Positions 1 to 12,395 of a DNA stretch of 64,000 nucleotides are shown here, in pieces. The position numbers were made by a program, and so were the translations under genes. Position 1 is the first letter of the stretch. Every line of letters begins with the position of its first letter. The DNA is from Moringa oleifera (taxonomy: Eukaryota; Streptophyta; Magnoliopsida; Brassicales; Moringaceae), in assembly GCA_021397835.1 (NCBI GenBank), contig JAJFZO010000575.1, positions 2,423,001 through 2,487,000 of the forward strand, in the 5' to 3' direction. The notes below the pieces were generated by a model. That model saw only the letters and a program-made list of their open reading frames with translations. It was not told where the DNA came from and did not search any database.

Positions 1-196
1 TATCTCAACTTGGCCAATACCTTACAAGAGAATGTGCTATTAATGCATAATACACATAAGTTGGCCTTGCACCTCTGATTTCTCATTTGATAATGATAAT
101 CCATTTAATCATATAAGTAACCATGTACAAAAATGCATAAGCCATAATTCTGAATGCTGTGAACACGTCAATCATATTTTTAACATGTAGGCATAC

Positions 197-3100
197 CTAT
201 AGATAAGACCGTCCTTGTACAGCCTAACAAAAGCTTCTGTCACAGCCTTTGATCTTTTCTCATCCATTGTAAAGCACTGAAAAGCAAAGAAGAAAGAAAA
301 TGAGGAAAGAGAGGTAGATAGACTGATAAATAGCAGAAGGGATGGAAAGAATAATTTAAATAAAACTGGAAAATTCATCATAATACATCTCAAAAAGGTT
401 CAAATAAGCAGAAAAAATAAGTAACTCTAATAACATAGGAAACTTATGGCATGATCTTTGAATTTTACCTCACGGGACCAATCAAGAGATGCACCCAAAC
501 AACGCTGCTGTTTCAGTATGGTACCGCCATACTCATTCTTCCACTTCCAGACCTTTTCCACAGCAACATTAACAGAAAGGTAGAAATGTCATATGTTAAG
601 AACAAAGGGCATCTGATGAGCATGGAAAGATCAATAAGCTCAAACTTGGCTGTGATGAATCAAACTAGGTTCTCATCACTCAAACTCACTTCCTTTACAA
701 AATCTTCGCGGCCAATATCATGCCTAGTTAAGTGCCTTTCACGCATCAGCTTTTTCTCCACAACAACCTACAGAATAGTGACCATTGTTGCCTTCAGCTT
801 ACTGACATTCAAATCCACATGCATCAAACTATTTCAGGTAAAACTTAATAAACAAATCCCAAAAACATCGAAAAGCACAATCATGCACAGACATACACAA
901 GACAAGATATTTGCACCACACAGCTATAGATGCTTTATGTGTAATATCAAGCTGGACATTTCATGGTTTCAAATGGGACTTCAACAGGTTCCATCTGAAA
1001 ATGAGGTCCCTAGTGCAATGGGCTTCCTGCTCTGCTCAATTTGCAATTGAGAATCCATTTGAATGCATACCATTTGCCAAGCAATGGAGATTAACTAGAT
1101 CGGGGTATAGGCTGAACCTTGGCTTGTAACGCATTTTGGCACATGTCAACAGAAAGGCAAAAACATCTGAGTGCTGGGCCTACACGTACTAAAGAGATCA
1201 TGCATATACTGCCTCTCTGTGCATCATGGGCTGAGAAAGATGGCACACAAGGCAAAAAACACAAGAAAAAAGATAGAGCTACATTGTTCATTAACAATGT
1301 CCCAAAGATAATATGTCCACAAAAACTTAGATGGCAGAAGCCAACAATTGTAAAGCCTAATTGAGCCAAAAGCAGCTAGAAGGAAAATTAACCTGTGTGG
1401 CTATCCCAGCATGGTCCACACCAGGCACCCATAAAGCATTATATCCAGACATTCTCCTCCAACGAATGATTGTATCCTGAATTCATCAGAGGTCAATGAC
1501 ATGGAACCATTTAAAGAAAGAAAAAAAGATCAAAGCAATATACTAGAATGCAACCTGTATAGCAGTTGTTAGTGCATGGCCTATGTGTAAGGCCCCTGTC
1601 ACATTTGGAGGGGGGAGAACCTGCAGATTTATGTAACACATTAAGATATTTTGAAAAGACAAAGAGTTAAAAAAAAAAAAAAACAAAAGGAAAAGGAACA
1701 AGCATTGAAGCCACAACTTGGACAAAATTAATGATCAGCATTTCTGTTTCATTACAGGCAAATGCAATATAACACTGGTTTTAAGAAACTCTTGATGGCC
1801 CCAGCCAATATATCTCAACACCTAGAAACTGTATCAGTGTAGTAAGGTTTATGTGATGTTAAACCAGCTTGATCACCAAAAACAGGAACTGTCCTGGAGG
1901 ACCATATCAAAAAGGCAAAATATGTAGTCATTATGGATCAGGGAACGAAAACACATTTTTGTCCAATAGGTAAATAGGAATAGAAACGTGAACAAATTCC
2001 AATGTTAATCACAGAAGAGGTGATAAAGACCCCAAAATAGATGCAAACCTTATCCTAAGCACTGCCAAATGCCATCCACAAACTAAATCATAAATCTCAT
2101 ACCTGTCATGGTTTCACAAACGTGAAAACTTTCTTGGTCATAAGATACGGTGTCAGACTTTCCAAGGGCAAAATGCAAAACAGGCTATTCCGTTCCCAAC
2201 TCCTTTTACCATGATGGTAAATTATACCTTAAACATTGACATAACAATCATATGCAGTTTTGTTGGAGCTTATTTGCATATTTAATGGAATTTATCAGTT
2301 TTGCTACCGACATTTGCAAAAAAAGAAACAACGATTGCCGCTGAAAAAAGTACTATCTATCCTCTTTTTCTTTCACATTCAACCACTAAACAACCAGGAC
2401 ATCATTTTAATAACTTAAAATCCCATTTGGTTTCTCAGGTTAGACCGTGCTAGAGATTGTCCTAGTTCCCCAAATAAAATTTCAGTGGTCCAGTTGACAC
2501 TTACAATAACAAATGGTGGCTTGGAGCTGCTTGCCTCTGCCTTGAAACAGCCTGAATTCTCCCACCATGCATACCATCTAAATTCACCCAAATCAGAATT
2601 GCATGCAAAAACTTTTGCAAATTAAAACTACGTGAACTTCCAAGCTAAAGGAATGCAGTAATGAATTTTTTCGCACTTACGATTTCTCTACTGCAGTAGG
2701 ATTGTATTGTTTTGCCATTTGAGCAGAAAGCCTCTTCTTCTCACCAAATGCAGTCTCAGGGTCAACAAAATCCTCTGGATTCTCTTCACCAGCATCCCGC
2801 TTGGCATTTTTCTTTGCGCTCTTTTTCGGGGCATTCCCTCCCTCCTGTGCTTGTTGTGCCTTGATAAAATAAAACCACAAGAAGGTTGTGTCAGCATCTT
2901 GAAGACCAAATTGGCTAGCCAAGACTTTCTATATTCACTAAAAAGTTCCCTGACTACCTTAAGTTTAGCCTGCGTAGCTTTCTCTTGAGCTTTAAGCTTC
3001 TTCAATTCCTTCTCCTTTGCCTATTGAACATTGCATTTGAAATACACTATATGATAAGAAAATTTGCATTTAAAAGGTCATGAGAACATGCACATAAACT

Positions 3101-4489
3101 ATACTGCCTTAACATGCACCTAAATGGAAGCAAATACTTAATCTAGTATATCTGTCAAGTATCCCAAATCATCAAATCATCAAATCATCAAATCATCAAA
3201 TCATCAAATCAATGTAGGATAAAAATGTTGGTTAAACATTCAACCAGAAAATCTAATGCAAGGTTACATATCTGGTTATAGGTTGACTAGGTCAGACTCA
3301 AGGCTCTTATATGAGCAGCAATCAGCTGGAAGAGTAAGTGACGGACTGAGAGTAACCAATATGTGACATTATGCTAAGTAATAAAAGGTGAAGGCTTCAA
3401 TGGAGTTTGGGACTGATTATGGGGATATAAATCTTCGGAAAAAGCTGGATTCCAATATTACTAACATTCATCCGATAAAAGTTAAGATAATGATCAAAGA
3501 CAACAGACTGAGGATTCCTAGGCCACCTCTAGGGCTTTGAGAATAACAAATTCATAGCATCGAGGGGTAGGAAATAATATTGAGAAAACTCCATGAGGTA
3601 AATAACATGTTGAGAAAGCTAAATAATATGCTTAAACCTCAACGATGATGCCAATAAAAACTTGATCTAGCTGCCAGCTGCAGGAACAAGAATAACATCA
3701 CCAAATGCTCTTCACTGGAAAATAACAATAAAACAGTACAAAATAAAGCAGTATCTTCTACTGATTTTGTAGCAAAAAAGACCTAAATATCTTATATAGG
3801 TCAGCTATCAAACTCCCAACTGGTATCTCCTTCAAAGCTCGTTAATTTTCACCATTTTCAAATATCATCAGTTATCATCACTAGTATCTCTTCCCATGTC
3901 TGAGAAAACTCAGCCTCGTGCTTTCCTTTACTAAATGTCTTTCTATGGTACAAAGAACCCGTTCTTAAGTAAAATTTAGTAACTCAGGCAGCTCTAAAGC
4001 TAGCCCACCCCATCCACACAAAATGCGAAATGTGATATCAACCACACAAAAAAAAAAAAACTGAATTGAGATTACCATAAAGCCCTATCGTTCAAAAGGC
4101 AGCTTTGAGAGGAAGTCAAGAACATAAGAAGCACAAACGGGGGGGAAAAAAACAAGAATAATAAGGAAGACCTTTTCTTCTTTCTTCTTTTTTCGCTCGA
4201 GGTCTTCTGCAGTCTCCAGCTTCTTCTCTGGCTGCGACTGTAAAATCGAAGTAAGGAAAACGATAATTAACAAAATAAAACTGCATTTCAATAAAATCAA
4301 GGCCACAGAATTTGAGGATGAATATAAACAGAATCGAGAAAATCTGCAAACCATGATTCTTGTTATGTGCAATGCCCGCAGAGATAGACAGGACAGAGGC
4401 ACACAGAGAGAGGTCCTATCAAAAGGGAAGAACAGCCTTACTTTGGTCGAAAAAAGAGACAGGTATTCCAAGCCGGCTCTTAAATACAT
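197..4489 (-). CDS. VALRS: Valyl-tRNA synthetase, 5' part (3' end outside window)
   Basis: Charges tRNA-Val with valine. Ten exons are visible: 4489-4352, 4237-4172, 3020-2958, 2859-2681, 2577-2505, 1620-1555, 1476-1393, 767-690, 552-469 and 276-197. All have GT-AG borders and keep phase. They encode a lysine-rich N-terminal extension, the lead-in SWYAWWE, then the class I signature [13 protein letters not shown] (HIGH at about residues 140-143 counted from the inner ATG), followed by [10 protein letters not shown] and [10 protein letters not shown]. The last visible exon ends in GLIYR with an AG|gt donor at 197, so the rest of the catalytic domain (including KMSKS) and the anticodon-binding domain lie beyond position 1. 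Two in-frame ATGs exist, at 4489 and 4354; the inner one is the last codon before the first intron. The match to plant cytosolic/mitochondrial ValRS (Arabidopsis TWN2 type) is strong. Exons were inferred by hand. Confidence 0.95.
3166..3210. repeat. 8-bp tandem repeat in ValRS intron
   Basis: Five perfect copies of aaatcatc plus a partial sixth, inside the large intron between exons 2 and 3 of the ValRS gene. A simple length-polymorphic repeat. Confidence 0.9.
4352..4489 (-). other. Candidate mitochondrial leader of ValRS between two in-frame ATGs
   Basis: From the ATG at 4489 to the ATG at 4354 the frame is open for 45 codons. The peptide is rich in Leu, Ser and Arg (for example [15 protein letters not shown] at its end) with only two acidic residues. 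It joins in frame to the cytosolic start, which is followed directly by a gt donor at 4351. In plants one ValRS gene is known to supply both cytosol and mitochondria by using two starts. That this stretch is a working presequence is inference. Confidence 0.6.
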
Positions 4490-5557
4490 TCTAATCGATT
4501 AGGGTTGCTTCTACATTAAATCAGAAAGAAAAAAATGAAAGTTGGATTCGGATCCAAGTGTGTCGGACCAGTCTCGTTTCGGGTTCGGGTTCTACATGTC
4601 TGTTTGCGTGTGAAGCGCCCAAAACATTAAACCCATAGTGCACGCTCGGCCCACGTGGCTCATCATGTTCCTGCTCAATTAGGATGATTGTGATTTATTT
4701 CCACAAATGTGTGCTATTAATCATTTAATTTCCAAATTTTAGAAAATAAAACCATAATATAAAATATTGTCCTAAAGTTCAAAAAACCACACCCCTTTTA
4801 CTCTCAATAGATCATGATGTCATTCAAATGGGTAGATGCTTATTTTTTATATAAATATTATTTAAGCTTTAAATTTTAAATTAATTCAAATAAACAATGA
4901 TGGATCCTCCTAGGACTAATAAAAATAATAAAATATTAAAAAAATTTATAAGTTATGTGGCTTAATCATTGATTTGATTTTTAAATTACAAACAAATTAT
5001 TTTAAATAAAAAGTAGTATTGCATCCCTATTTTATATAAATCTTTGTTAATCAATTCATTCAATTTTACATTAAAACATTTTAATTAAAACTTAATTGGA
5101 CCGAACCTCCATAAATTTTAAAATTTTCATTAGAGTAAGAGGAAAATAACAAAAAAACTGTTTATCAAAGCTAAAATCAAAATTGAAAAAAGTTTTTTTA
5201 ATTTTCTTTTTCTATCTCTTTTTTCTTTTTATTCAATTTTTTTATCTTTTATTTATTATTACTCCAAAATTATCCCAAACAAATCTCAAAATTTTTCAAA
5301 ATAATATTCAGTTTCATCAAAATAACAATTTTGAATATAAAATTAAATCATTGGTACCATAAATTTTAATTAAACATTAATTTAAATTTTATTAATATTT
5401 TCTTAATAATAAAATATTTTTTCCTTTCGCCATGGAATAAACCAAACGTGAAGGTTCTATTCAGTTGATACAAAAGCACTCAATTTGGACTTCCTTACTT
5501 CAAGGCAAAGTGTATCATCATAAAATAAAAAAGCATTTAAAAATATAATCATTACGT
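4490..5557. other. Intergenic, AT-rich, shared 5' flank of ValRS and RNS2
   Basis: Divergent intergenic space between ValRS (-) and RNS2 (+). From about 4690 to 5420 it is very AT-rich and low in complexity, with short phrases like those in the large AT block at 32640-37530. No coding potential and no clear structural RNA seen. Promoters of both genes must lie here. Confidence 0.6.
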
Positions 5558-5735
5558 AAATAATTGGATCTTAGGTTGGCCAAGTTGACAAGCCTGGACC
5601 GGAAAGTCCTTGGGCCCACATGCTTTCGGGTCCAATTTTAACAAGTTACGTTACCGTCCCGACAAACTTGTTTCTCTATCCTATATTAATCGCACAGCGA
5701 TCGGAGTCGAAAGGCGTTTAACGGGACTGGAGGCA

Positions 5736-8700
5736 ATGGCGCGTATCTCTGCCCCAAGGCTTCCGTGTCTCGTGGGATCCCTGCTCGTTGCTTTCTTGAT
5801 AACGAGCTCGTTTTGCGAGATTCAGGTAAGTGGAGATACGGAAGCGGTGCCTCACCAGAGAGAGTTCGATTACTTCGCTTTGTCTCTCCAATGGCCTGGC
5901 ACCGTCTGTCGCCGAACTCACCATTGCTGTTCCAAAAACGCTTGTTGCCGAGGGTATCGTCGTCTCTGTCAATTCTTCTATGTTTATCTGTAATTTTTTG
6001 TTTTCTTAATCAGCTTATCTTGTAGCTACTTTTTTTTTTCTTCTTTTTGTGTTTTTGGTTTAGAGCTTAATTTCTAGCATCTCCTGTTACATATCTTTTT
6101 TTATTGGTAGAACAAAGTGAAAGAAGATAACTATTAGTGATAGTTTCATTTTTCTCTGTGGTGATTAAGCAGACCAGGTGCTGTTAGAAGTAATTGCTTC
6201 ATATGATAGAAATGGTCTAGTTCCCATCCATTGTGCTGGTTCTATGATTTGGTCAAGTTCCTTTAACTTATCAGTCGAACAGGACTTCTTTTTTTATACT
6301 CTTACTTTTTGGTTTATGCCTAATTGAAAACACTTGTCTCTTAGCCAGATTTTGGTTTGGTTTTACCTTAGTGTTGGTGTTGATTTTGCCTGGTATACTA
6401 TGTAAGGAGTGTTTTTATTTGTAGTGCAAACCAGTATGTCGCCAAACTTTGAAAAACAGAAGCTTATGTGTTGATTTGTTTTCTTTTTTCCTTTCTTCTT
6501 TCAGCTCAAATGCTCCAACTGAATTCACAATCCGTAAGTATGAGAGGCATATGTATTATCTTTCATGTCAGGAAAACCTACCTTATCGGTCGGTTACTGA
6601 TTCACAATGAAGTCCAAAGGGTTGTAGGGCCCCCTTTGTTGCACTGGAATTTTTTTCCCCCCTTAAACATGCAAGAAGCAAAAAATCTGTTTGGTGGGAA
6701 ATTATTGAAGAAAAGATATTTTACTGTATATTTCTTGAACAAAAAAACTTTCAGAATGAATTGTCAAGTTTTTCCAAAATTAAAGGCTCACTTTACCTTA
6801 GAACATGACTAAAAAGAATTGTTGTTAGTCTTTCTGATTAAAAAGAAAAAGAATTGTTGTCAGTAGCACCAGGAATTTCATCATGATTGATAAAGGCCTT
6901 TTTTTCCACCTCCCTAGATTCTTTTTTTAGGAGGTAAGTTGACCTTTATATGGATCTATTACAGGGTACCTGAAAGACACGTGGTAATCTTTTTTTCCAT
7001 ACTTGTGTCTTAGATGGATTGTGGCCTGACTACAATGATGGGACCTGGCCTGCGTGTTGCTCCGGGTCTAGTTTTGATGAAAAAGAGGTATGTGATTCAG
7101 GTTGTGAATGTATCTGCAATGGAATTTGCATGTATGTAAAATAGCTCTCACGAAGCATTCTTGAGAGGATTTAGATATGTTCTCTGGAAAATGGGAATAT
7201 GTTCATAAATGCAATAGAGTTACTAACAAAGCAATGAAACATACACTGAAACCAAGTGAGCCTACATTTTCTTTCCCCAACACCGAGTGTCAATATATTT
7301 ATGCTGTAAACAGAGTGCTATCGGCCTCTGTTTTACAAGACTCGACTGGGGCGTGGCTATAGAAACTAACTTATTATAGAACTTTTTGGTGTCAACACCG
7401 TTGTCTACTATATCTTGGTAGATAACAAAAAGCATAGCCAGCTGATATAAGTGAATCCTTTTATCCAAGATACTATTTTAATTTGGATCGCAGAAGTTTT
7501 TCTAAGCTACTGTGTAATCAAAGTGTTTTAATTTAAGAATTAAAGCACCTTTGCTCTCGTAAATCTTCATTGGTTGTTCTCTTTACTTTCTTTTCTTTTT
7601 TCCTTTTTCGTTTTTTTAGTATCAAACTTGGTCATATTCTTGAAAGCAGTTTGACCAGGTTTTAGCATTTAATGTATTTTCTTGTCTAGCCTTGTCTGTG
7701 TTGCAGATCTCAACATCGCTCTATGTTGTTGGCCTTGGGAAGTTATTGGTTGACCTTATCCATGTTGTTTTATGTAATATGCAGATCTCAACATTGCATG
7801 ATGCCCTTGAGAAATACTGGCCATCTTTAAGTTGTGGTTTACCATCAACTTGCCATGGTGGGAGAGGATTATTTTGGGCACATGAGGTGGGTATCAATTA
7901 TAGGCTTGACCTGTTATATTAATGTATTAGTTACAATTTACCTCTTCTGACAATTGTTTTTGTTTTTTCATTTTCTGTCTTGTGATGGCTGAACTCGGAA
8001 ATATGCATTGGCAGTGGGGTAAACATCTTTGACTGTTCTGCTGTTATATGATATGCTTAACATATGGAGTTCACTTTCTGTGCTTCATCTTGGAATAGAT
8101 TAGAGTGTGCTACTTACAAGGATGCCAATATTCTAAAATGGCATGCATTAAGGAGCTTTGCTGTTGTTCCCCTGTTTTAACCTCTGGCTCTCTTGGGGTT
8201 TTCAAGATTTACTATTGAAAATTCATGTAGCTATCATGACTTATCAGAGCTGGTTAAGGCCATTTATCTTTTCAAAAACCATAGTTTTTGTTTAGCAACC
8301 AGATTTGAAAATGTGAAGCCATAGTTTATTTAGAAATAGTGACTGGATGTAGAAAAAAGAAGAATCTGTGAAGCCTTCAAGGATGATATTTCTTTAGAAA
8401 TATATGTTCAAGTGTGGTGACAAAGTATCTTTTTGATAAGAAAGCGTGGAACAAATTATTGCCTTCAATTGATTACATTGCATAAACATATGAGATGCAT
8501 ACCTATGTACTTTTTGATTTGTGAATCAGACATGCTGCTGTTTTGCTTTATTCTCTGGGTTCGTTGCTACTTGATTTTTCCTCCTTACTTGCAGAGAAGC
8601 ATGGAACTTGTTCCTTTCCAGTAGTTCGAGATGAATATAGTTACTTTATTACAACTCTTAATGTCTACTTCAAATATAATGTCACGGTAAGTCCTTGACA

Positions 8701-11700
8701 GGTGATGTTGCTCATCAAGCACACACAAATGCTTCTTGTTGCCTATTTATTCACGGTCATATCATTGTCCTCAAGATGAAAGGGAGTGCAATCCGCTGGT
8801 CTGCGATCAACCATGCAGACCATGGAAAACAATGAACTGGATAGTACAATGTGATGTTGAAATGGGAGGTTACTGCACAAGATAACAAAACCTGAAGTAC
8901 ACAATCTAAGCAACTTGGTAGTATCTGCTGCTAAATGTGGATGAACTAAAGGAAAGGATAAAAGATGAGTGAGGTTTCTGTTATAAAGTGCTGAGAAGTA
9001 TTAGAATGCACATCATCATTTTGTGTTAAATAAAATGTTATGGAATAATCTTGGCTTCCCTGCGGAAGTTACCTGGGCCATTTGACTTTGCTTCCTCCTG
9101 TTGGTCATAAGCCAGTGATTTTGTCTGTCAAAAAGTTGCCTCAACCTTTGCTGAGTCAAGTGCATTAGCTGCTGCATTAAGGTCTATATGCATCAATGTA
9201 GCAAGACCTCTTACAAGTCCTAAGGTGTATGCTTTTTGTTCACTAAGTGGTCCATAGAATAAGAAGTAAGACTGCTATTGTCCTCTGGTGAAATTTAATA
9301 TATTTATGTCAAGCTAAATTAACTCAAAGATTAAATTTAGATAAAATGATCATATATTTAAGTCATGTATATAAGGGCACATGAAGGATAAAGGGAAATG
9401 AAGAAAGTACGAGTCACATTTCTAATTAGGTTCATAAAGAGGCACCAAGGATATTGGGGAAATGTAGAAACTACTTCAGGTTTTCTAAGGAGGTTATATG
9501 GTCCAAGTCAAGTTGGTCCTGTCTAGACTGAAATGATAAGCTTCCTACATTCCTCTTTTCTTTTCAGTGAGTTTTCAACCTCTGATTTCAGAATCTATCA
9601 CATTTTGCACATTAGTTGCTCATACCTTCTCATTTGCTTTCATATGCCATTAGTTAATTTTATATTGTAATTCCAATGCTCAATGGGGCATATTGGAATT
9701 TATTTGGTCTGTCCATCTAACTACATATTGTGTTTGCACGAACACTGGATGCCAGAAAGTATTATTTGAAGCTGGATATGTTCCTTCTAATACTGAAAAG
9801 TATCCCCTTGGAGGCATTGTCACTGCTATTCAAAATGCTTTTCACACAACTCCATTACTGGTATGCTCTAAAGGTGCAGTAGAGGAACTACGGTTATGCT
9901 TCTATAAAGATTTCAAGGTTCGACTCTTTAACTACTCTGCTCCAAATTCATCAATTTAATGTTACGATTTGTGGATACGAACACTAGTCATCTTTGACCT
10001 GTATTTGGTTCTCCATAAATCCAAACATGGAAATGAGTTATACTTGTGCTTATGATTTTATAGTAATGAACAAGTAAATAAGCAGTAATTCGTGTTCAGT
10101 TCTTTATTGGAAAAAAAAAAAAAAGGTAATGGAAGAAAATTATGGTGTAAATTTAAAATACTTGTCACTTGTAATTCATGGTCCACCTTTAGATAATTTA
10201 AGCTAGTCTTTTTTGGGTGGGAGTGGTGAAAATCGCGTGCTAAAGTGCCAAGCGCCTTCCATTTTCTGATAGAAGAAGTTGCCCTCCCACATATCATAGA
10301 TTCTCACCATGTCTCTCTTTTGCTGGGGCTCTTCATTCTACTTTAAGTGATGTTGTCAACATGATATGATACTGGCAACGGGTTGGCTACTAGACACTCA
10401 ATATGAATAGATAATATATGAAAAATGCGGATTATGTAAGAAAATTGGCAAATCTATATCAGACACGTGCAGCACTTGATGCTGGCGATGGAGTCCAAGT
10501 AAGATAGGATTTACTTTTAATTCAGTCTAGACTCTGTCTTCCTGCCACTTAGAATTTGTATCCATTGGTTTGTCTCAGTAGGGCTGCATCTGGAGACATT
10601 TCTGCTATGCATTATTGGTAAACCAATCTAGTCTGGTGATTTTTGTCCTCATAGTTTAGCCTTGTATAATGTCTAACATCTGCTCAAATTTTTTCCTCAA
10701 AATTCTACTTTGGTGACAAACTGAAAAGAGCACATACCTGATCAGGAAGTTGTTAGGATTCTGACTGACATTACTTTACAGGGCATGCTTAACATATAAA
10801 TCTGTGAGGCATAATTTTTTTTAGTTTTCCTCGTGCAACTAATCTGCATTCTGAAAGCTTTTTCATTGTTACAGCCTCGGGACTGTGTTATTTCAAGTGA
10901 TGTTTCCTCAAAGAACACGTGTCCCGCATATGTAAGCTTGCCAGAACATGCATCATTGGGTAAGTTTCCTCTTAGCTCTGTGCTTTTTTTATTGTTGCTC
11001 GACCGTAAATGTACATGAACAACAGCCAAGACGATTTCTGTTTGGTAATTATGTTAATAATTTAGTTGGATATAAGTAGCTCAAAGATCAAATATTTGTG
11101 AACATCTCGTCATTATGAGCACTGGCTTCCATGGCAGGAGTCCTACTTCAAAACTCCCTTAGTTCATAAATTTCAATACCATGTGTAAACTACTAAGTGA
11201 ATCTTAGTATCTTGTTTGCAATTGAATTTGGTGAGTGGATGATGAACAGACACCATCAGTTGAGGATGAAAATTCTGGATGTCAGTTCACACTTTGTGCG
11301 TGGGATCAGACCTGTGTGATCGCAGGATAGAAGTATGTCTACGTGTAGATGATGAGTTGTAGGCTAGTAAATACTCTTTAATTTTTTGTATACTCTTTCT
11401 TTGCCTGCATAGCCTTATTTTTGGTGAATTCCTTTAAATGAGGTTATTTAGTAGCAATATTTGTCTCTATGAGATTCACTATACTCCTCACTATTTGGGA
11501 ATCAGATATGAGATACTTGGCTTTTCTACTTTAATAATCACAGTAGCAGATTTGCTTGTTATTGGATCTGTTTAAGTACTCCATTTTTCCTTGTGATGAC
11601 AACAGAATTTGTTTGTCCTTATTGATTATTCACTGAGTTTAAATTAGTGAAATTGAAAGAAGAATTCTGACCAACAGATATCAATTACACCCTTTGTTTT

Positions 11701-11775
11701 TTTCAATTTCTTCTTGTAGGACTTAATAATGTTGAGACAGATGTGCCATGGGTGTCGGACCGTGCCACTTTCTGA
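5736..11775 (+). CDS. RNS2: RNS2-like S-like ribonuclease (RNase T2 family)
   Basis: Secretory/vacuolar T2 ribonuclease that cuts single-stranded RNA, known for rRNA turnover and phosphate recycling. Nine exons: 5736-5953, 6505-6533, 7014-7087, 7785-7886, 8015-8018, 8595-8686, 9756-9917, 10875-10959, 11720-11775; 273 residues. An N-terminal hydrophobic signal peptide ([15 protein letters not shown]) precedes the conserved [17 protein letters not shown] reads [13 protein letters not shown] and CAS II FWAHEWEKHGTC, so both catalytic His, the Glu and the Lys are present. Conserved cysteines (HCCSKNACC) and [15 protein letters not shown] follow. The C-terminal tail after YVSLPE ([17 protein letters not shown]) corresponds to the extension typical of class II/RNS2 enzymes. 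The ATG at 5736 is the one directly before the signal peptide. A dead tandem copy lies downstream. Confidence 0.95.
7707..7784 (+). other. In-frame alternative acceptor segment before RNS2 exon 4
   Basis: The acceptor and exon start gcagatctcaacat occur twice, ending at 7706 and 7784. The 78 nt between have no stop and keep frame, so use of the upstream acceptor would insert 26 hydrophobic-rich residues before [12 protein letters not shown]. Known family members lack this insert, so the downstream acceptor is taken as canonical. Confidence 0.55.
8015..8018 (+). other. 4-nt microexon (TGGG) in RNS2
   Basis: Exon 4 ends FWAHE with GAG|gtgggt at 7886. Exon 6 begins AGAAGCAT at 8595, giving (E)KHGTC. 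The missing codon TGG plus the first G of the next Glu is supplied only by TGGG at 8015-8018, flanked by a perfect ggcag acceptor and a gtaaac donor. Without it the frame breaks and CAS II loses its Trp. The same TGGG with splice sites remains in the pseudogene at about 16380. Confidence 0.8.
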
Positions 11776-12395
11776 GTTCTCCGTGGTCTGGAACGAGCCT
11801 CAAATGTAAAATAAGTGATTGATTACAAACGCATGTATTTCAGATTTTATATTATGTGCAATATCTATTTAATTTGTAATGAATCATTTAAATGACTTGC
11901 CATATAATCTGCTCTTCATTCATGTATTTGCTCAATGCTGAATGTTCTCCCTTTCTTTTTGCCTGTAGCGTAAGCATAGTCAGAGTTAGATACCTTTGAT
12001 GTTCCTTCTGTGCTGCACACTGGGGAATGCTCATCACAGCCAGCTCGTATTATATGACCTATATTCTTATTTTTATTATGCATCAAATTCTCATATTTAA
12101 GCCTTCAAAAATAATTTTACATATAATACCCTAGAGTCTAACCTTTAGGAAATTCTTCCGTATAAAATAAAAAATGAAAATACAAGGCATTCAAAGGGCT
12201 CAAGTCCAAAACGGGTCCTGTTCGGTAAAGTAAAAGCTCAATCACACTCTTTAACTCAATTCACAAAAGCAAAGGACATATCTACAAGCACTTCATCAAA
12301 TGCCAACATAAACATCTACATCACAACCTTCTCTTCATCATAAATTTATCATAACCAAAACATAACCATATTTCTATGTATCACAGCCAAGCAGC
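11776..12395. other. Convergent 3' flanks of RNS2 and LEA gene
   Basis: 3' untranslated and spacer sequence between the RNS2 stop (+) and the LEA stop (-). Homology to the second RNS2 copy stops near 12027. The part after that is unique in this window. No gene seen. Confidence 0.6.

Larger units (their letters stand above)
5558..12027 (+). repeat. Tandem duplication unit, live copy (RNS2 gene and flanks)
   Basis: The segment from about 5558 (the shared phrase tggccaagttgacaagcctg lies near here) to about 12027 (gttctccctttctttttgcc near its end) is repeated in the same orientation at about 14062-18957. Homology runs through promoter, exons, introns and 3' flank, so this was a genomic duplication and not a retrocopy. 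The second copy is shorter because of several internal deletions. Confidence 0.85.

Noticed and set aside
451..1129. Plus-strand open frames of 199 and 72 codons
   Set aside because: They overlap three well-phased ValRS exons and introns on the other strand; the translation has no recognisable features.
3166..3210. Regular 8-bp repeats considered as an array of functional sites
   Set aside because: Perfect head-to-tail microsatellite inside an intron, no spacers, so not CRISPR-like or protein-site-like.
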